A stretch of DNA of 64,000 nucleotides from Pseudotamlana agarivorans (GTDB taxonomy: Bacteria > Bacteroidota > Bacteroidia > Flavobacteriales > Flavobacteriaceae). The stretch is taken from NCBI RefSeq assembly GCF_018860245.1, contig NZ_JAHKPD010000023.1, forward strand, positions 27,385 through 91,384, written 5' to 3'. The translations under genes and the position numbers were made by a program. The notes under the pieces were generated by a model. It was given only the letters and a program-made list of their open reading frames with translations. It had not been told where the DNA came from and searched no databases. Below, in pieces: positions 63,812-64,000 of this stretch (the stretch's first letter is position 1; every line of letters starts with the position of its first letter).

Positions 63812-64000
63812 GCTTTCCGCGCCTTTGCATCTATACGAAACATAACTATTGTCACTCGGGGATATACTTAGAAGAATTGCAATGAGAGTTCAATATACCT
63901 CATAATAAAAAGTATTTAGCCTTTCGGCGGAATTATTCTCGTTACATATAATGTGTACCTATATAATAGGAAGAACATTCAATAACTTTTAAAGTTTTTA

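Overview
The window looks like a chromosomal segment of a marine or aquatic member of the Flavobacteriaceae (Bacteroidota). The evidence is the low GC content, the SusC/SusD pair, two proteins ending in type IX secretion (T9SS) sorting domains, several Bacteroidota-type -7 promoter elements (TANNTTTG), near-absence of Shine-Dalgarno sequences, and lineage-typical families (GSCFA, DUF4230, DUF4136, DUF5522, TapB-like, 'putative porin'). I see no rRNA, tRNA, insertion sequence, phage or CRISPR array. Most of it is ordinary core genome; the only clear accessory module is a starch/maltodextrin utilisation locus. LAYOUT. 1-6.2 kb: a tandem pair of FKBP-type prolyl isomerases, the ribosome-assembly GTPases Era and Der flanking a small membrane protein, and a 2-keto-3-deoxygluconate-type sugar kinase. 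6.4-9.6 kb (minus): a tight envelope operon, M23 peptidase - MerR regulator - LemA - two TPM-domain proteins. 9.8-15.7 kb: alaS, a GSCFA protein, DUF4230, a rhodanese and an enoyl-CoA hydratase-family enzyme. 15.8-18.4 kb: a LysR regulator divergent from a predicted sodium-dependent bicarbonate transporter (SbtA family) flanked by two small proteins of unknown function. 18.5-24.7 kb: small conserved proteins, an ACC-deaminase-like PLP enzyme, a glucosaminidase-LysM lipoprotein, hemL, a DUF4890 protein and a DUF2914 membrane protein. 25.0-47.3 kb: the alpha-glucan locus. The minus arm is susC-susD-susE-like followed by a T9SS-secreted GH13 amylase. The plus arm is lacI, then an inner-membrane sugar permease, beta-phosphoglucomutase, GH65 maltose phosphorylase, a GH97 alpha-glucosidase and three more GH13 enzymes. 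47.6-64 kb: lysS, a repeat-rich spacer, yqaE, a TapB-like protein, lipB, a bile-acid:Na+ symporter-like carrier, an acetate-type transporter, an OmpA/HhH pair, a nucleoid-associated protein, an unknown propeller lipoprotein, rnhB, a putative porin and a T9SS zinc metalloprotease. HOW IT WORKS TOGETHER. In the glucan locus the secreted GH13 should cut polymer outside the cell, SusE and SusD bind it, and SusC imports oligosaccharides. The three GH13 enzymes and GH97 carry signal peptides or lipoboxes without surface-export signals, so they are inferred to trim oligosaccharides in the periplasm. The permease would pass maltose inward, and the signal-less GH65 and beta-phosphoglucomutase would convert it to glucose and glucose-6-phosphate. 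A LacI-type operator sits between susC and lacI. I did not find a convincing undescribed system. The best leads are the LysR/SbtA cluster with its two unknown partners, the membrane-anchored HhH/OmpA pair, a structured lipB leader, a short terminated RNA near 13.8 kb, and heptanucleotide arrays at gene ends and starts.
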